Origin: Lachnospiraceae bacterium | GTDB lineage: Bacteria; Bacillota; Clostridia; Lachnospirales; Lachnospiraceae | Assembly: GCA_016282215.1 (NCBI GenBank) | Contig: JAEEKC010000376.1 | Span: forward strand, 1-22,877 | Length of the DNA stretch: 22,877 bases | Direction of reading: 5' to 3' | Shown here: in pieces, positions 22,373 through 22,877 of the stretch | How the letters are laid out: every line of letters starts with the position of its first letter | Position numbering within the stretch: position 1 is the stretch's first letter | Position numbers and translations under genes: made by a program | Notes under the pieces: generated by a model | What the model saw: the letters and a program-made list of their open reading frames with translations, nothing else | Told to the model about the DNA's origin: nothing | The model's database searches: none

Positions 22373-22877
22373 GCTTCAGCCTGAAGCGGCTGTTTCACAA
22401 GAAAGGAATACTGAACCTCTGCAAAGCTTACGGCTATTCGGGGATCGTCACGGTGGGCCCCATGTTTTTGGGTGTGCTTTTGCTGCTTGGAGTATCCTTT
22501 GTGGCAAGGATCGGCGGCATGAATTCCCATGACAGGGATCTGCTCAACTGCATGCTGACCTATTCCCTTCTGGCGTCCCTTCTGATCTCATCCATTTTTA
22601 ATATGGTGGTGACCAGATTTGTATCAGACCGGATCTATGAGGAAAAGCAGGAAGAGATCATGCCATCCTTCTACGGATGTGTCGTTCTCGAACTGATCGT
22701 GTGCATAGCCACTTACGGCGTGTTTTTGCTCTTTTCCGGAGCAAAGTTTTTGCATATCCTGTTATGCCTCTGGTTTGCCATGGTCATGATCGTGGTATGG
22801 ACGGAAATGATCTATATGACGGCGCTGAAGGACTTTCAGGCGATCGTGCTTTCCTTTGCGATCTCGCTGATGTTCGC
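22360..22877 (+). CDS. pelG: PelG polysaccharide transporter (partial, cut by window end)
   Basis: The first 172 residues of PelG, a multi-spanning membrane protein of the MOP/MATE-like flippase group that is thought to move the Pel chain across the membrane with PelD and PelE. The family start MAGIGFSLKRLF (usually MAGIGFELR-like) is present, followed by hydrophobic segments (GIVTVGPMFLGVLLLLGVSF; LLASLLISSIFNMVVTRF; CVVLELIVCIATYGVFLLF; ILLCLWFAMVMIVVW). Its ATG lies inside the end of pelF, with GAGGT (22346-22350) 9 nt upstream, indicating translational coupling. The frame is open to the window edge; about 280 further residues are expected. Confidence 0.93.
   Translation, partial: MAGIGFSLKRLFHKKGILNLCKAYGYSGIVTVGPMFLGVLLLLGVSFVARIGGMNSHDRDLLNCMLTYSLLASLLISSIFNMVVTRFVSDRIYEEKQEEIMPSFYGCVVLELIVCIATYGVFLLFSGAKFLHILLCLWFAMVMIVVWTEMIYMTALKDFQAIVLSFAISLMF

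Overview
The window looks like chromosomal DNA of a Gram-positive anaerobe of the class Clostridia, most likely Lachnospiraceae. The reasons are the gene families (a ClpC-type unfoldase, a secreted SH3b/glucosaminidase wall hydrolase with a cadherin-like domain, a Pel cluster without outer-membrane genes), strong AGGAGG-type ribosome binding sites, and intergenic hairpin repeats of a kind common in that family. The taxonomic call is inference from content. All recognised genes are on the + strand, and no tRNA, rRNA, transposase or CRISPR array was seen.

Region 1 (1-6000) holds the end of an unidentified membrane protein, a long M29-type aminopeptidase with an unassigned N-terminal half, and three de novo purine genes: purE, purM and purD. 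The purE-purM and purM-purD gaps (about 380 and 295 bp) are filled with repeats. These are a composite inverted repeat, a 67-bp tandem repeat, and, in the first gap only, a nested multi-hairpin element of about 190 bp with 12-bp terminal inverted repeats.

Region 2 (6000-11160) is a cell-surface module. It has a good sigma-A-like promoter, a structured leader of about 130 nt, a secreted SH3b/N-acetylglucosaminidase, a single-pass membrane protein with cohesin-like and cadherin-like outer domains and a highly charged cytoplasmic tail, and a small GntR/YtrA-type regulator that overlaps the tail gene by 11 bp.

Region 3 (11160-15644) is a protein-quality and DNA-repair block: clpC, a small conserved protein of unknown function, and radA.

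Region 4 (15680 to the end) is the most interesting part: a Gram-positive Pel-type exopolysaccharide cluster in the order pelD-pelE-pelA(deacetylase)-pelF-pelG, with pelG cut by the window edge. PelD carries an extra N-terminal SDR/epimerase-like domain. Its C-terminal GGDEF remnant has lost the active-site signature but keeps an RxxD at the I-site position, which suggests c-di-GMP control of polysaccharide synthesis. In the expected scheme PelF polymerises, PelD/PelE/PelG form the membrane complex and export the chain, and the membrane-anchored PelA domain deacetylates it outside.

A short dispersed motif (TCCG, then TATGA-like, then CGAA, then CGAAAAA) precedes the aminopeptidase, purE, the wall hydrolase and clpC. 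It also recurs inside the 67-bp tandem units, so it links several otherwise unrelated intergenic regions.
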